33,465 bases of DNA from NCBI GenBank assembly GCA_012797735.1, contig JAAZOP010000175.1, forward strand, positions 1 to 33,465. The letters are read 5' to 3'. Made by a program: the position numbers and the translations under genes. The DNA comes from Myxococcales bacterium (GTDB taxonomy: Bacteria; Myxococcota_A; Polyangia; DRWM01; JAAZOP01). Shown here one piece after another: positions 8,387-15,956 of the stretch. Positions within the stretch are counted from its first letter, which is position 1; the number at the start of each line of letters is the position of its first letter. The notes beneath the pieces were generated by a model. It worked only from the letters and a program-made list of their open reading frames with translations, did no database searches and had not been told where the DNA came from.

Positions 8387-11300
8387 CTACGGCGCGGGCG
8401 TGGGCCAGTCGGGTCCGAACGGCCACTCCGGCAGTTCGGGACAACTGTTGTCCTCGAGGCAGAGCCGGTAGTCGAGGACGCGCCCCTGCGTGCCGAAGTA
8501 GCGGCCGATCATGTTGATCATGAAGGTGTTGACGTCGAACGGCAGAGTGGGGTCGGGCACGTAGAACCCGTGGTCGCCCGCGGCCGAGATGTAGGGGAGG
8601 ACGAGGGCCGAGGCGCCCTGCGGGCATTCGACCATCTCCAGCACCCCTTCCCCGTCGCGCGTGACCTCGCACTCCGAAACCGGGGCGCCGCGCGACGGCT
8701 GCCAGGCGCGCAGCGGGAGGAACGGCTCGGAGTAGGTCTGCGGCCGGAGCTGGCCGAAACCGTCGGTGCCGCGCGACAGGTCGTCGATGTCGAACAGGGC
8801 CGGCGTCCCCCATTCCGGCGGGTTGAGACGCTCGAGGCCCATGTAGACGCCGAAATCGATCAGCGCCCGGTTCGGGGTCCGGCCGCCCAGGTCGGGCGAG
8901 CGCGACGCGGCGTCCCAGCGGAGGGCGCCGGCGCAACGGGCGATCGAGATGCCGGTGTTGGTCGGGACGTTCATGTCGCCGACGGTCACGATCGTCATCG
9001 AGTTCCGGTAGTGCGGCGCGTAGACCGCCGGGTCGCCGGGGTCGAGCACGAGCTGGGCCAGGCCCATGAAGCGACGGATGTCGGGGGTGCCCCGCCGCAA
9101 CCCGAGCCCCTCGGCCGGCGCGACCAGGTCGTCGCCCACCCCCCAGTCGTCCCACTCGAACGGCGGCGGGTCGATCTCGAAGGTCCGGATCGGCGCCGCG
9201 CGTCCGTCGGCGTCGGCGGTGCGCGGCCGCACGCCGGGGGCCAGCGCGCAGGTCTCGGCATCGACCAGCGGGTAGGCGCCGCCGGTGGCGGAGGCGCCGT
9301 CGTAGATCATGATCTCGAGGTGGTCGTGGAGGTTGGCGGGAATGCCGATGCGCACGCGCGGCTGGGCGCACTGCGGGTCGTCGTCGTCGGTGGCCCCGTC
9401 CCCGTCGTTGTCGAGGCCGTCGTGACAGTCGAGCGACATCAGGTTGCCGTTCTCGGCCGCCTGGGCCACGAAGCAGCGTGGTTCCTCGGGCCGGCGCATG
9501 TTGCGCAGCACGACCACGTCGCCCGGCCGGATCGTGCGGTCGGTGTCGGTCGCCGCGTCGGAGTTCAGACACGCGAACTCGACCTCGCCGGTGTTGTTGA
9601 GCTGCGGGATCAGGAAGCGGGCCGAGACGACGCTCGGGTCGCAGGCTTCCGCCGCCGGATCGCAGCACGCCGTCCGGTTGCGGCGGGCGTCGGTGTTGTA
9701 GCGCGAGGCCGCCGGGACGAACAGCACGATCGGCCCCATCATCCGGAGGATCACCGCCTCCTTCACGCCGCCCTGCGTCGACCGGATGCCGACGTCGCCC
9801 AGCCCGCCGCCGCCCGAGACGGGGGCCACGGCGCGGATCGAGGGATGGGTGCCGCCGAGCACGCCGGACATGATCCCGCCGAGCGACTGGCCCCAGACGT
9901 AGTAGTCGTTGTCCGGGCCGCCGAAATCGATGTCGCCGTCGCCGTCGAAGTCCCCGGCGAAGTCGTTGCGACCGTCGGCGTTGAAGTCGTACGGCTCGCG
10001 CTCGCCGTCGCCATCGATGTCGAACTCCGCCGCCCGGCGGCCGTCGAACGACCGGAAGATCTGGATCAGGCGAATCAGGTCCAGGGCCGACTGGCGGACC
10101 ACGTCGCGGGTATGGAACAGGTAGGAGGTCCAGAAGTCGCCGGCCGAATCCTCCACGTCGTCCTCGTAGCGCACGTTCGACCAGCGCTGTCCGTCCCAGC
10201 TCCCGAGCCACGCGTTGGGCTCGCCGGTCGCCGTTCCCCCGGGCAGTTCCGCCACGTCCTGCGCGTAGCCGCTGAACGGCACGTCGAAGTGCATCGTCGG
10301 GAAGCACGGGTGCTTGCCGCACGGGGCGGCCTCGAGGTCGGCCGGGTCGCTGCCCGAGCCGGAGTATTTGTCGTTGTCCATGTCGACCGCGCGATCGTCG
10401 AGCAGCGCGAGACCGGCACCGTGCAGATCCTCGTTGTTGAAGATCCCCATCGCCACGTCCTTGAGGATCGGATCGATGGCGATGCCGTGGTGGACGCAGT
10501 CCCAGGTGACGGTCGTCAGACCGAACTTGGCCAGCGAGCCGGCGAAGCCCAGTCCCTCGATCTTGAAGCCCGTGTAGCCGTGGCCGTAGAAGACCACCGG
10601 CGCCGGGGCGTTCTCCGGCTTGCCGTTGTTGCGGTTGTACTGCCGCACGAACTCGTCCTTCGGCACCATCGCGATGAAGTTCACGCGCCCCGGCGTGTAG
10701 CGCCCGCGGCCCGTCTTCCAGTTGACGTCCCAGGACTCCTCCTCCCAGCCGTCGCCGTCGCTGTCGAGGAACTGGGGCGAGACGAACCAGCCGAAGACGA
10801 AGCAGTCGATGAACTGGTACGTGTTGACCAGCGGCGCCGCCTCGGCCGGATTGAGGTCGAACACCTCCGTCGCGGCGCGCAGCAGCGTGGGCGCGAGGAA
10901 CTCGGCCTTGATCGTGTAGATGTTCGCCGGCAGCTCGCGACGGCAACCGCCGTACGGATTGCAGATGTGCAGCGGGAAGATGTAGGCCTCCGGCGGAAAC
11001 TCGTCGTGCAAACGCGCGAACGGCCCCGTCCCGTCCTCCAGCCCCTCGATCATCTTCAGGATGTCCATCCGCACGCTCTCGGTCCCGTACGTCCAGGCGA
11101 ACGCCACGTCCTCGATCCGCAGCCCGCCGTAGATCTCGGGATGTGCCGCCAGGATCCCCTCCAGCGGCGCCAGGTCCGCCGTCTGGTCGACGTGGTGGAA
11201 GTAGGGGAAGGGCGAGCGCACCGGCTGGCCGCGCGTGTTGACCAGCCGCTTCGTCAGCACCACGGCGTACTGCGTCTGCTCCTCGAGCGGCACGATCGGT

Positions 11301-12043
11301 CGCGCCATCAGCGTGTTCGTCTCCCGCTCGTAGAACGTCAACAGGTCCGCCGTCCGGTCCGGACTGGGATTCACCGCGGACGGATCGATCACGTTCGGAT
11401 GGTCCAGCACGCCGTCGAAGTCGGTGTCCTCCTCCGGCTGCAGGATGCCGTCCCCGTTCCGGTCCTCCTCGTAGGTCTCCAGCAGCAGGCTGCTCGAGCC
11501 GCCCCGGGTGTCGTTCTCGTAGTAGCGATCGGTCTGCTGCAGCACGATCGGGAAGTCGCCCTCGCCCAGGTCGAGCGGCACGGGGAGGCCGAACTTGTCC
11601 GAATCGGGGTCGATGTTGATCAGGTAGATCGCGTCGTCCGCGAAGTCGAAATCGTCCCCGACGTGGCGGGCGATGATGTTCTGCACGTCCAGCACCGCCG
11701 CCTCCGGGTCGGTGGGATGCGTGAAGCCGACCGAGATCGGCGAGTAGACGCCCCACCCGTCCAGCTGGTCGATCTTCGCCCGCGAGTTCGCTTCCATCTC
11801 CGTGGGAGCGACCTTCGAGGCGTTGATGCGGCGGCCGGTGGGCGAGTTCGGGTCGGGACGCGTCGCCGCGTCGTTCGGCAACGGCACCTCGGGCAGCGGT
11901 TTCGCGAACAGGTTCCACTTCACCACCGGCCCGTCGCCTTCGTGGCGGTCCGGCGTGCCGAGCGAGGGCGGGAGGCCGCCGCCGTCGCACGCCGCGAGCG
12001 TCGCGGCCAGTCCGAGCGTCAGGATCGTCGTCGTGATGCGCAT
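8387..12043 (-). CDS. Large alpha/beta-hydrolase (lipase-like) lipoprotein
   Basis: The product is a 1218-residue surface lipoprotein (MRITTTILTLGLAATLAAC, Cys19). The N-terminal half resembles the Ig-like N-terminal regions of large bacterial lipases. The alpha/beta-hydrolase core has an oxyanion-hole-like YGHGYTG (His488) and a nucleophile elbow GQSLGG with Ser720, consistent with a lipase or esterase. Asp-rich dockerin-like calcium loops occur near 193-216, 433, 675-706 (just before the nucleophile) and 877-890. These are common in secreted proteins of this group and probably stabilise the fold. The acid and His of the triad are not assigned with confidence. The ATG at 12043 lies 25 bases after the porin stop. 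With the ceramidase-like protein next door, it probably releases acyl chains from complex lipids at the cell surface (inference). Confidence 0.8.
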   Translation of the reverse strand: MRITTTILTLGLAATLAACDGGGLPPSLGTPDRHEGDGPVVKWNLFAKPLPEVPLPNDAATRPDPNSPTGRRINASKVAPTEMEANSRAKIDQLDGWGVYSPISVGFTHPTDPEAAVLDVQNIIARHVGDDFDFADDAIYLINIDPDSDKFGLPVPLDLGEGDFPIVLQQTDRYYENDTRGGSSSLLLETYEEDRNGDGILQPEEDTDFDGVLDHPNVIDPSAVNPSPDRTADLLTFYERETNTLMARPIVPLEEQTQYAVVLTKRLVNTRGQPVRSPFPYFHHVDQTADLAPLEGILAAHPEIYGGLRIEDVAFAWTYGTESVRMDILKMIEGLEDGTGPFARLHDEFPPEAYIFPLHICNPYGGCRRELPANIYTIKAEFLAPTLLRAATEVFDLNPAEAAPLVNTYQFIDCFVFGWFVSPQFLDSDGDGWEEESWDVNWKTGRGRYTPGRVNFIAMVPKDEFVRQYNRNNGKPENAPAPVVFYGHGYTGFKIEGLGFAGSLAKFGLTTVTWDCVHHGIAIDPILKDVAMGIFNNEDLHGAGLALLDDRAVDMDNDKYSGSGSDPADLEAAPCGKHPCFPTMHFDVPFSGYAQDVAELPGGTATGEPNAWLGSWDGQRWSNVRYEDDVEDSAGDFWTSYLFHTRDVVRQSALDLIRLIQIFRSFDGRRAAEFDIDGDGEREPYDFNADGRNDFAGDFDGDGDIDFGGPDNDYYVWGQSLGGIMSGVLGGTHPSIRAVAPVSGGGGLGDVGIRSTQGGVKEAVILRMMGPIVLFVPAASRYNTDARRNRTACCDPAAEACDPSVVSARFLIPQLNNTGEVEFACLNSDAATDTDRTIRPGDVVVLRNMRRPEEPRCFVAQAAENGNLMSLDCHDGLDNDGDGATDDDDPQCAQPRVRIGIPANLHDHLEIMIYDGASATGGAYPLVDAETCALAPGVRPRTADADGRAAPIRTFEIDPPPFEWDDWGVGDDLVAPAEGLGLRRGTPDIRRFMGLAQLVLDPGDPAVYAPHYRNSMTIVTVGDMNVPTNTGISIARCAGALRWDAASRSPDLGGRTPNRALIDFGVYMGLERLNPPEWGTPALFDIDDLSRGTDGFGQLRPQTYSEPFLPLRAWQPSRGAPVSECEVTRDGEGVLEMVECPQGASALVLPYISAAGDHGFYVPDPTLPFDVNTFMINMIGRYFGTQGRVLDYRLCLEDNSCPELPEWPFGPDWPTPAP

Positions 12044-12068
12044 CGTGCTTCTCCCTTCGCCCCGACCG

Positions 12069-13991
12069 TCAGAACTTCATCGCGACCCGGCCCTCGACGA
12101 GCCAGATCGGGTCCAGACCGTTCCCGTCCGCGTCCTCGAACGCATCGCCGGGGAACAGGCAGCCGAACTGCAGGCCGCCCTGCAGTTCCACCAGGCGCAG
12201 CGGCACGAAGAAGTCGGTCGCCGCGTCGATCTCCACGCCGAGGTTCCGGCCGCCGGACGGACCGCCCATGAAGTTCCGCGGCACCCCGTTCACCTTCTGC
12301 TCGAACGGACTCACCACGTCCGACGTCGCGTAGCCCCAGAGCACGCCGAGCGACCCCTGGAACCAGGACCAGGGACGCGCCCGGAACGTCGGGTTCAGGT
12401 ACAACGCGCCCGACACGCCGCCGTTCGTGGACAACAGGTCGAGCCCCGGCACCGGCTCGCCCGCCAGGCCGGGATCGCCGGCCAGCGTCGCCGCCCGCGC
12501 GTACTGCCAGGCCCACAACTCCTCGAACAGGACCAACCCGACGTTGTAGTCCGGGTCGAACGTGAACCGGAGCTGCTGGTCGTCGTAGGTGTTCGCGTCC
12601 CCCGTCGCCGCCCCCAACTCGAGCCCCGCGAAGTACTGCCCCTCGTAGTCGGCCGTGGCCCGCAGCGCGCCCCCGAACTGCAGGATGTCGTGCTCCGGCG
12701 CCGTCAGCGAACGCGCCGCATCGGTCGTCCCGAAGACGCCGACCCCCTCCCCCGCCACCTGCAGGTTCCACGACGGCGCGAGTTCGAACGTCCAGTCCCC
12801 CGCCAGGTCGATCGCGACCACCTCGAGCGTGTCGCCGTCGTCGAACGTCTGGTTGCGGTAGGCCACGTACATCCCGGCCGAGTTCCGCTCCTGCCGGTAG
12901 AGGAACGCCAGGATCCCCTGCCACGCCAGGTCCCCGTTCCACAGATCGGCCAGATGGTCGCGGTACACCAGGTCCGCGCCCACGATCGTCACCAGGTCCT
13001 TCCAGAAGGTGTCGGTCACCGTGTGGAGCGGTTTCGTCGCGAAGACGACCCGCTCGACCAGATCGCCGTAGCGGTTGTAGCCCCACGTCTGCGGCCGGTC
13101 GCCGTCGTTCGCCAGCAGCCCCAGCCCCCAGTTCGACGCCTGCTGCCCCGCCCGCAGGATCCCGTAGCCCGTGTCCCACTCGACGTAGAGCTGCCGGAAG
13201 TCGAACGGCCGGATCCCCACCAACTCGCCGCTCGAACCGTCCTCCCCCGCCGGCGCCTCTCGCATCCGCGGTTCGAGCGCCGCATCGACCCCCACGGTGG
13301 AATCGCCGAAAATCGTGCCGGTCATCACGTCGAACTGGCCGCGGATCTTCACGGACGAGATCGAGATCTCCGGCGACGCCCGCAGCCGGCTCCAGCCGTA
13401 GAAGTTCTGCCCCAGGTTCCGGCCGAACGGCCGCTCGCCCGCCGGGTCCGCCGGCCCGAGCGGCATGTCGGCGAGACCGAACATCGAGAGCTGGTAGTAG
13501 CCTGGAATCGCGACGTGCAACCGCCCGGTCTCCCCCTCCAACTGCACGTCCGCCTCGCCGCCCGCGGTCGCCCCCTCCCCCGCCGACTCCTCGGTCGCCG
13601 CGTCCGGCTCCACCGCACGGCCGCCGGCCAGCAGCAGCTCGCTCGACGGCCCCGCTTCCTCCCCCGGCTCCTCGACGACCGATTCGCCCTCACCCGCCGC
13701 CGCCTGGGCTTCCGCCTCGACCGCTTCCCCCGCCGCCGGCGCGCCGGCCGGCGCCTCGCCCCCGGCCGAAACGGCGCCCTCGGCTTCGGCTTCCGCCGGC
13801 TCGCCGCCCGCCGCCTCCGGCGTGGCCGTCTCACTCTCCGCCGGGGCCGGAGCCTCCGCCGCGGACGTGACGGCCGCTTCCACCGCCGTCTGGGCCGCGG
13901 CCGATCCCGCCGCCGACACCGCCGCCAGGACGACGAACGCGGCCCCTGAAACACAAAGACTGAAGCCTGGACGTGCTGCGCGTCGCTTCAT
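12069..13991 (-). CDS. Porin-like outer-membrane protein with a long Ala/Glu/Pro linker, first gene of the lipid operon
   Basis: The product has 640 residues. The signal peptide is residues 1-33, cleaved after AAA. Residues 34 to about 155 are a roughly 120-residue low-complexity Ala/Glu/Gly/Pro linker, which could cross the periplasm or bind peptidoglycan. From about 158 the protein is a beta-barrel that ends in ...RVAMKF; the terminal Phe is the usual BAM-recognition signal. It is a paralogue of the truncated protein at 1-1317, whose linker is only about a third as long. The ATG at 13991 follows GAGGAGAAATTC. The gene opens the operon, so this channel is made with two lipid-cleaving lipoproteins and may import their products. 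FadL-like function is not shown by sequence; the family is unrecognised. Confidence 0.82.
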   Translation of the reverse strand: MKRRAARPGFSLCVSGAAFVVLAAVSAAGSAAAQTAVEAAVTSAAEAPAPAESETATPEAAGGEPAEAEAEGAVSAGGEAPAGAPAAGEAVEAEAQAAAGEGESVVEEPGEEAGPSSELLLAGGRAVEPDAATEESAGEGATAGGEADVQLEGETGRLHVAIPGYYQLSMFGLADMPLGPADPAGERPFGRNLGQNFYGWSRLRASPEISISSVKIRGQFDVMTGTIFGDSTVGVDAALEPRMREAPAGEDGSSGELVGIRPFDFRQLYVEWDTGYGILRAGQQASNWGLGLLANDGDRPQTWGYNRYGDLVERVVFATKPLHTVTDTFWKDLVTIVGADLVYRDHLADLWNGDLAWQGILAFLYRQERNSAGMYVAYRNQTFDDGDTLEVVAIDLAGDWTFELAPSWNLQVAGEGVGVFGTTDAARSLTAPEHDILQFGGALRATADYEGQYFAGLELGAATGDANTYDDQQLRFTFDPDYNVGLVLFEELWAWQYARAATLAGDPGLAGEPVPGLDLLSTNGGVSGALYLNPTFRARPWSWFQGSLGVLWGYATSDVVSPFEQKVNGVPRNFMGGPSGGRNLGVEIDAATDFFVPLRLVELQGGLQFGCLFPGDAFEDADGNGLDPIWLVEGRVAMKF

Positions 13992-14003
13992 GAATTTCTC
14001 CTC

Positions 14004-14017
14004 GTTCCCTCGGGAAC
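14004..14017. promoter_or_regulatory. 14-bp palindrome in the operon leader
   Basis: GTTCCC-TC-GGGAAC is a perfect inverted repeat just upstream of the porin Shine-Dalgarno. In the mRNA it could fold as a five-base-pair stem with a four-base loop next to the ribosome site, or it could be a protein-binding site. It lies well downstream of the predicted transcription start. Confidence 0.35.
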
Positions 14018-14063
14018 CACGACCCCGCGACTGCCTCGGCCACGAGCGTCCGTTCGGGCGCGC

Positions 14064-14092
14064 ACTATACGGTGGACCCTCCGCGAAGTCAA
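14064..14092 (-). promoter_or_regulatory. Near-consensus sigma-70 promoter of the lipid operon
   Basis: On the minus strand there is TTGACT (14092-14087), exactly 17 bases, then TATAGT (14069-14064). Each hexamer matches the consensus at five of six positions. Transcription would start near 14057, giving a leader of about 66 bases before the ATG at 13991. This is the best promoter in the window. Confidence 0.75.
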
Positions 14093-14097
14093 AGCTC

Positions 14098-14130
14098 GAC
14101 GACAGGACGACGACAGGACGACGACGCGAC
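14098..14130. repeat. Three tandem 11-bp direct repeats upstream of the operon promoter
   Basis: Two exact copies of GACGACAGGAC (14098-14108, 14109-14119) are followed by a third, GACGACGCGAC (14120-14130). The array begins five bases upstream of the -35 hexamer. An 11-base period places copies on the same face of the helix, the arrangement used by OmpR/PhoP-type response regulators and other activators. The regulator is not in this window. Confidence 0.6.
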
Positions 14131-14346
14131 GTCGAAGGGCGAATTCAGGAACGGCGGCACCGTGACCCGGACCAGGTACCGGAGCGGCACGATGCCTCCG
14201 ACCCTCTCTCGATCCCGTGGGTATCCAACGAAAGCGCGACCCCGGACCACAAACTGCACCCGCTCGAGTCGAAGGTATGGATGCAACCGATAAAGTAGCA
14301 CCTCGGTCCACAGGTCGGCACCAGGTACGACCTTGGAACCTTTTCC

Positions 14347-14375
14347 TTGACAACCTGGGAATTCTGGTGAATACC
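14347..14375 (+). promoter_or_regulatory. Promoter for the MopE-like gene
   Basis: A perfect -35 TTGACA (14347-14352) is followed 17 bases later by AATACC (14370-14375), or by GAATAC with a 16-base spacer. Transcription would start near 14381, with a leader of about 60 bases containing the hairpin and Shine-Dalgarno. Confidence 0.6.
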
Positions 14376-14396
14376 CCGGCGGAAACAGGGAGCGAG

Positions 14397-14422
14397 GCAC
14401 ATCCAGCGGGCGGCGGATGTGC
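14397..14422 (+). promoter_or_regulatory. Leader hairpin before the MopE-like gene
   Basis: GCACATCC (14397-14404) pairs perfectly with GGATGTGC (14415-14422) around a 10-base loop. The stem ends about three bases before the Shine-Dalgarno AAGGAGAG. It could stabilise the mRNA or control ribosome access. An in-frame ATG at 14417 lies inside the stem and is not the likely start. Confidence 0.5.
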
Positions 14423-14440
14423 GGGAAGGAGAGTAGGAAG

Positions 14441-15901
14441 ATGTCGACCAAGTTGTTCGGTATCGCTCTGGGAGTCGCGCTCCTGGCCGGGTTGGGCGCG
14501 TGGGGCTGCGGCGACGACGACGGCGGGTGTGCGGCCGGCGAGGCGACGTGCAACGGGCACTGCGTGGACCTGAACACGGACTTCAACAACTGCGGCGGGT
14601 GCGGGCGGACGTGTCCGGCCGGCACGATGTGCCAGGGCGGATCGTGCATCTGCGCCGGCGGCCTGACGCTGTGCGGGACGACCTGCGTCAGCACGCAGGG
14701 CGATCCGGCGAACTGCGGGACGTGCGGGCACGTCTGCGCGCCGGGCGAGTACTGCCGGGCCGGCGTTTGCACGTCGGAGTGCACGCCGATCGACGAGAGC
14801 TGCAACAACCGGGACGACGACTGCGACACGATGATCGACGACGGCGTCTCGCGTTCGTGCGACACGGCGTGCGGGGCGGGGACGCAGACCTGCACGAACG
14901 GCGTCTGGGGCGCGTGCACGGCGCCGACGCCGGCGACCGAGGTGTGCGACGGGGCGGACAACGACTGCGACACCTCCACCGACGAGGGGGTGGGCACGAC
15001 GTACTATCGCGACGCGGACGGCGACATGTACGGCGACCCGGCGGTCACCCAGGTGGCGTGCAGCACGGCACCCGCCGGCTACGTCTCGAACGACGACGAC
15101 TGCAACGACGGGGACCGCAACATCCGGCCGGGCAACCCGGAGAACTGCTCGAACACGGTCGATGACAACTGCGACGGTTCGACGGACGACGGCTGCGCCT
15201 GCGCGCCGGTGGGCGGCACCGAGTCGTGCGGCTTCGGCGACACCGGCGAGTGCGTGTTGGGGACGCGCTCCTGCACCGCGTCCGGATGGGGTCCCTGCAG
15301 CGGCGCCGTGATGCCGGCGACCGAGGTCTGCGACGAGCTGGACAACGACTGCGACGGTTCGACGGACGAGGCGCTGCCGCCGGACAGCTACGAGAACAAC
15401 GACACCTGCGCCCAGGCGCGGGCGCTGCCGCGGGCCGACGAGGGTTGGGCGACCGACCCGCTGATCACGGTCACCGACGCCACGCTGCTCAAGAGCGACG
15501 GCAGCGCGGACACCGACTGGTTCACGATCGAGGCCTCGGAGGCGACGCACCTCGACTGCGGCTGGCCGTGGGAGGCGCGCCCCCAGTGCTACTTCGTGCT
15601 CGAGATCAACCTGACCCCGCCGCCGGGCGCCGTGCACACCAACTGGCGGATGTGCGTCTACGCCGGCGACACATGCACCGACCTCGGCACCGCGTACTGC
15701 ACCGACGCCTCGGACTGGAATGCCACGGCCGGCGCGTACCAGATGGCCCTCTCCTGGCAAGGCACCTGCTACCTCGACGACTCGTGGACCTTCCGCGTGA
15801 AGGTGGACTCGACCGGGTCGCCCGCCTCGTCCTGCCGGCCCTACCGCCTCGGCTACCGGTTCTACTTCGAGGGCGGCGCCGGCGAGACGTACTGCGAGTA
15901 G
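14441..15901 (+). CDS. MopE-like Cys-rich metal-binding lipoprotein
   Basis: The product is a 486-residue exported protein, probably lipid-anchored at Cys23 (AWGC; the Trp at -2 is unusual). Residues 28-114 carry two NCGxCGxxC disulfide repeats. Residues 121-310 carry MopE-type motifs: CNNRDDDCDTMIDDG (121-135), CDGADNDCDTSTDEG (169-183), DADGDMYGD with DDDCNDGDRNIRPG (191-231), CSNTVDDNCDGSTDDG (236-251) and CDELDNDCDGSTDE (297-310). The family is named after the copper-binding surface protein of Methylococcus, but most members bind calcium or unknown metals. Residues from about 315 begin with SYENNDTCAQA, as in PPC-like beta-sandwich domains. The start at 14441 has AAGGAGAG at eight bases. 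It is divergent from the lipid operon and sits alone. Role unknown; a surface or adhesion protein is likely. Confidence 0.85.
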   Translation: MSTKLFGIALGVALLAGLGAWGCGDDDGGCAAGEATCNGHCVDLNTDFNNCGGCGRTCPAGTMCQGGSCICAGGLTLCGTTCVSTQGDPANCGTCGHVCAPGEYCRAGVCTSECTPIDESCNNRDDDCDTMIDDGVSRSCDTACGAGTQTCTNGVWGACTAPTPATEVCDGADNDCDTSTDEGVGTTYYRDADGDMYGDPAVTQVACSTAPAGYVSNDDDCNDGDRNIRPGNPENCSNTVDDNCDGSTDDGCACAPVGGTESCGFGDTGECVLGTRSCTASGWGPCSGAVMPATEVCDELDNDCDGSTDEALPPDSYENNDTCAQARALPRADEGWATDPLITVTDATLLKSDGSADTDWFTIEASEATHLDCGWPWEARPQCYFVLEINLTPPPGAVHTNWRMCVYAGDTCTDLGTAYCTDASDWNATAGAYQMALSWQGTCYLDDSWTFRVKVDSTGSPASSCRPYRLGYRFYFEGGAGETYCE

Positions 15902-15944
15902 CCGACCGACCGGACCCGCCCGCGCAAACCCCTCGCCGCTCCTT

Positions 15945-15956
15945 CCGGCGCGCCGG
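15945..15956. terminator. Possible bidirectional stem between convergent genes
   Basis: CCGGCGCGCCGG is a perfect palindrome in the 55-base gap between the stops at 15901 and 15957. It could fold in RNA from either strand, but no T-tract follows, so a terminator role is uncertain. Confidence 0.25.

Larger units (their letters stand above)
13992..14440. other. Divergent intergenic control region (449 bp)
   Basis: No convincing gene is visible here. The region holds the leader, palindrome, promoter and 11-bp repeats of the leftward lipid operon, and the promoter and leader hairpin of the rightward MopE-like gene. The middle part (about 14135-14340) is less GC-rich than the surrounding genes and shows no feature I can name. 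A small RNA cannot be excluded. Confidence 0.6.

Noticed and set aside
6648-11990. Extending the ceramidase-like gene upstream to 11990 as one 1780-residue protein
   Set aside because: The true start at 8354 has a Shine-Dalgarno, signal peptide and lipobox. The extension is out-of-frame shadow of the hydrolase gene.
8570-12271. A 1233-codon plus-strand open frame antisense to the large hydrolase
   Set aside because: The product is Arg/Val/Gly-rich with no recognisable motif, whereas the minus strand has a signal peptide, lipobox and catalytic motif.
14098-14130. The 11-bp repeats as a CRISPR or phase-variable tract
   Set aside because: There are only three copies without spacers, and the repeat is not in a coding frame, so regulator binding is more likely.
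14145-14402. A small 85-residue minus-strand open frame in the divergent control region
   Set aside because: There is no good ribosome site, its composition is arbitrary, and it crosses the MopE-gene promoter.
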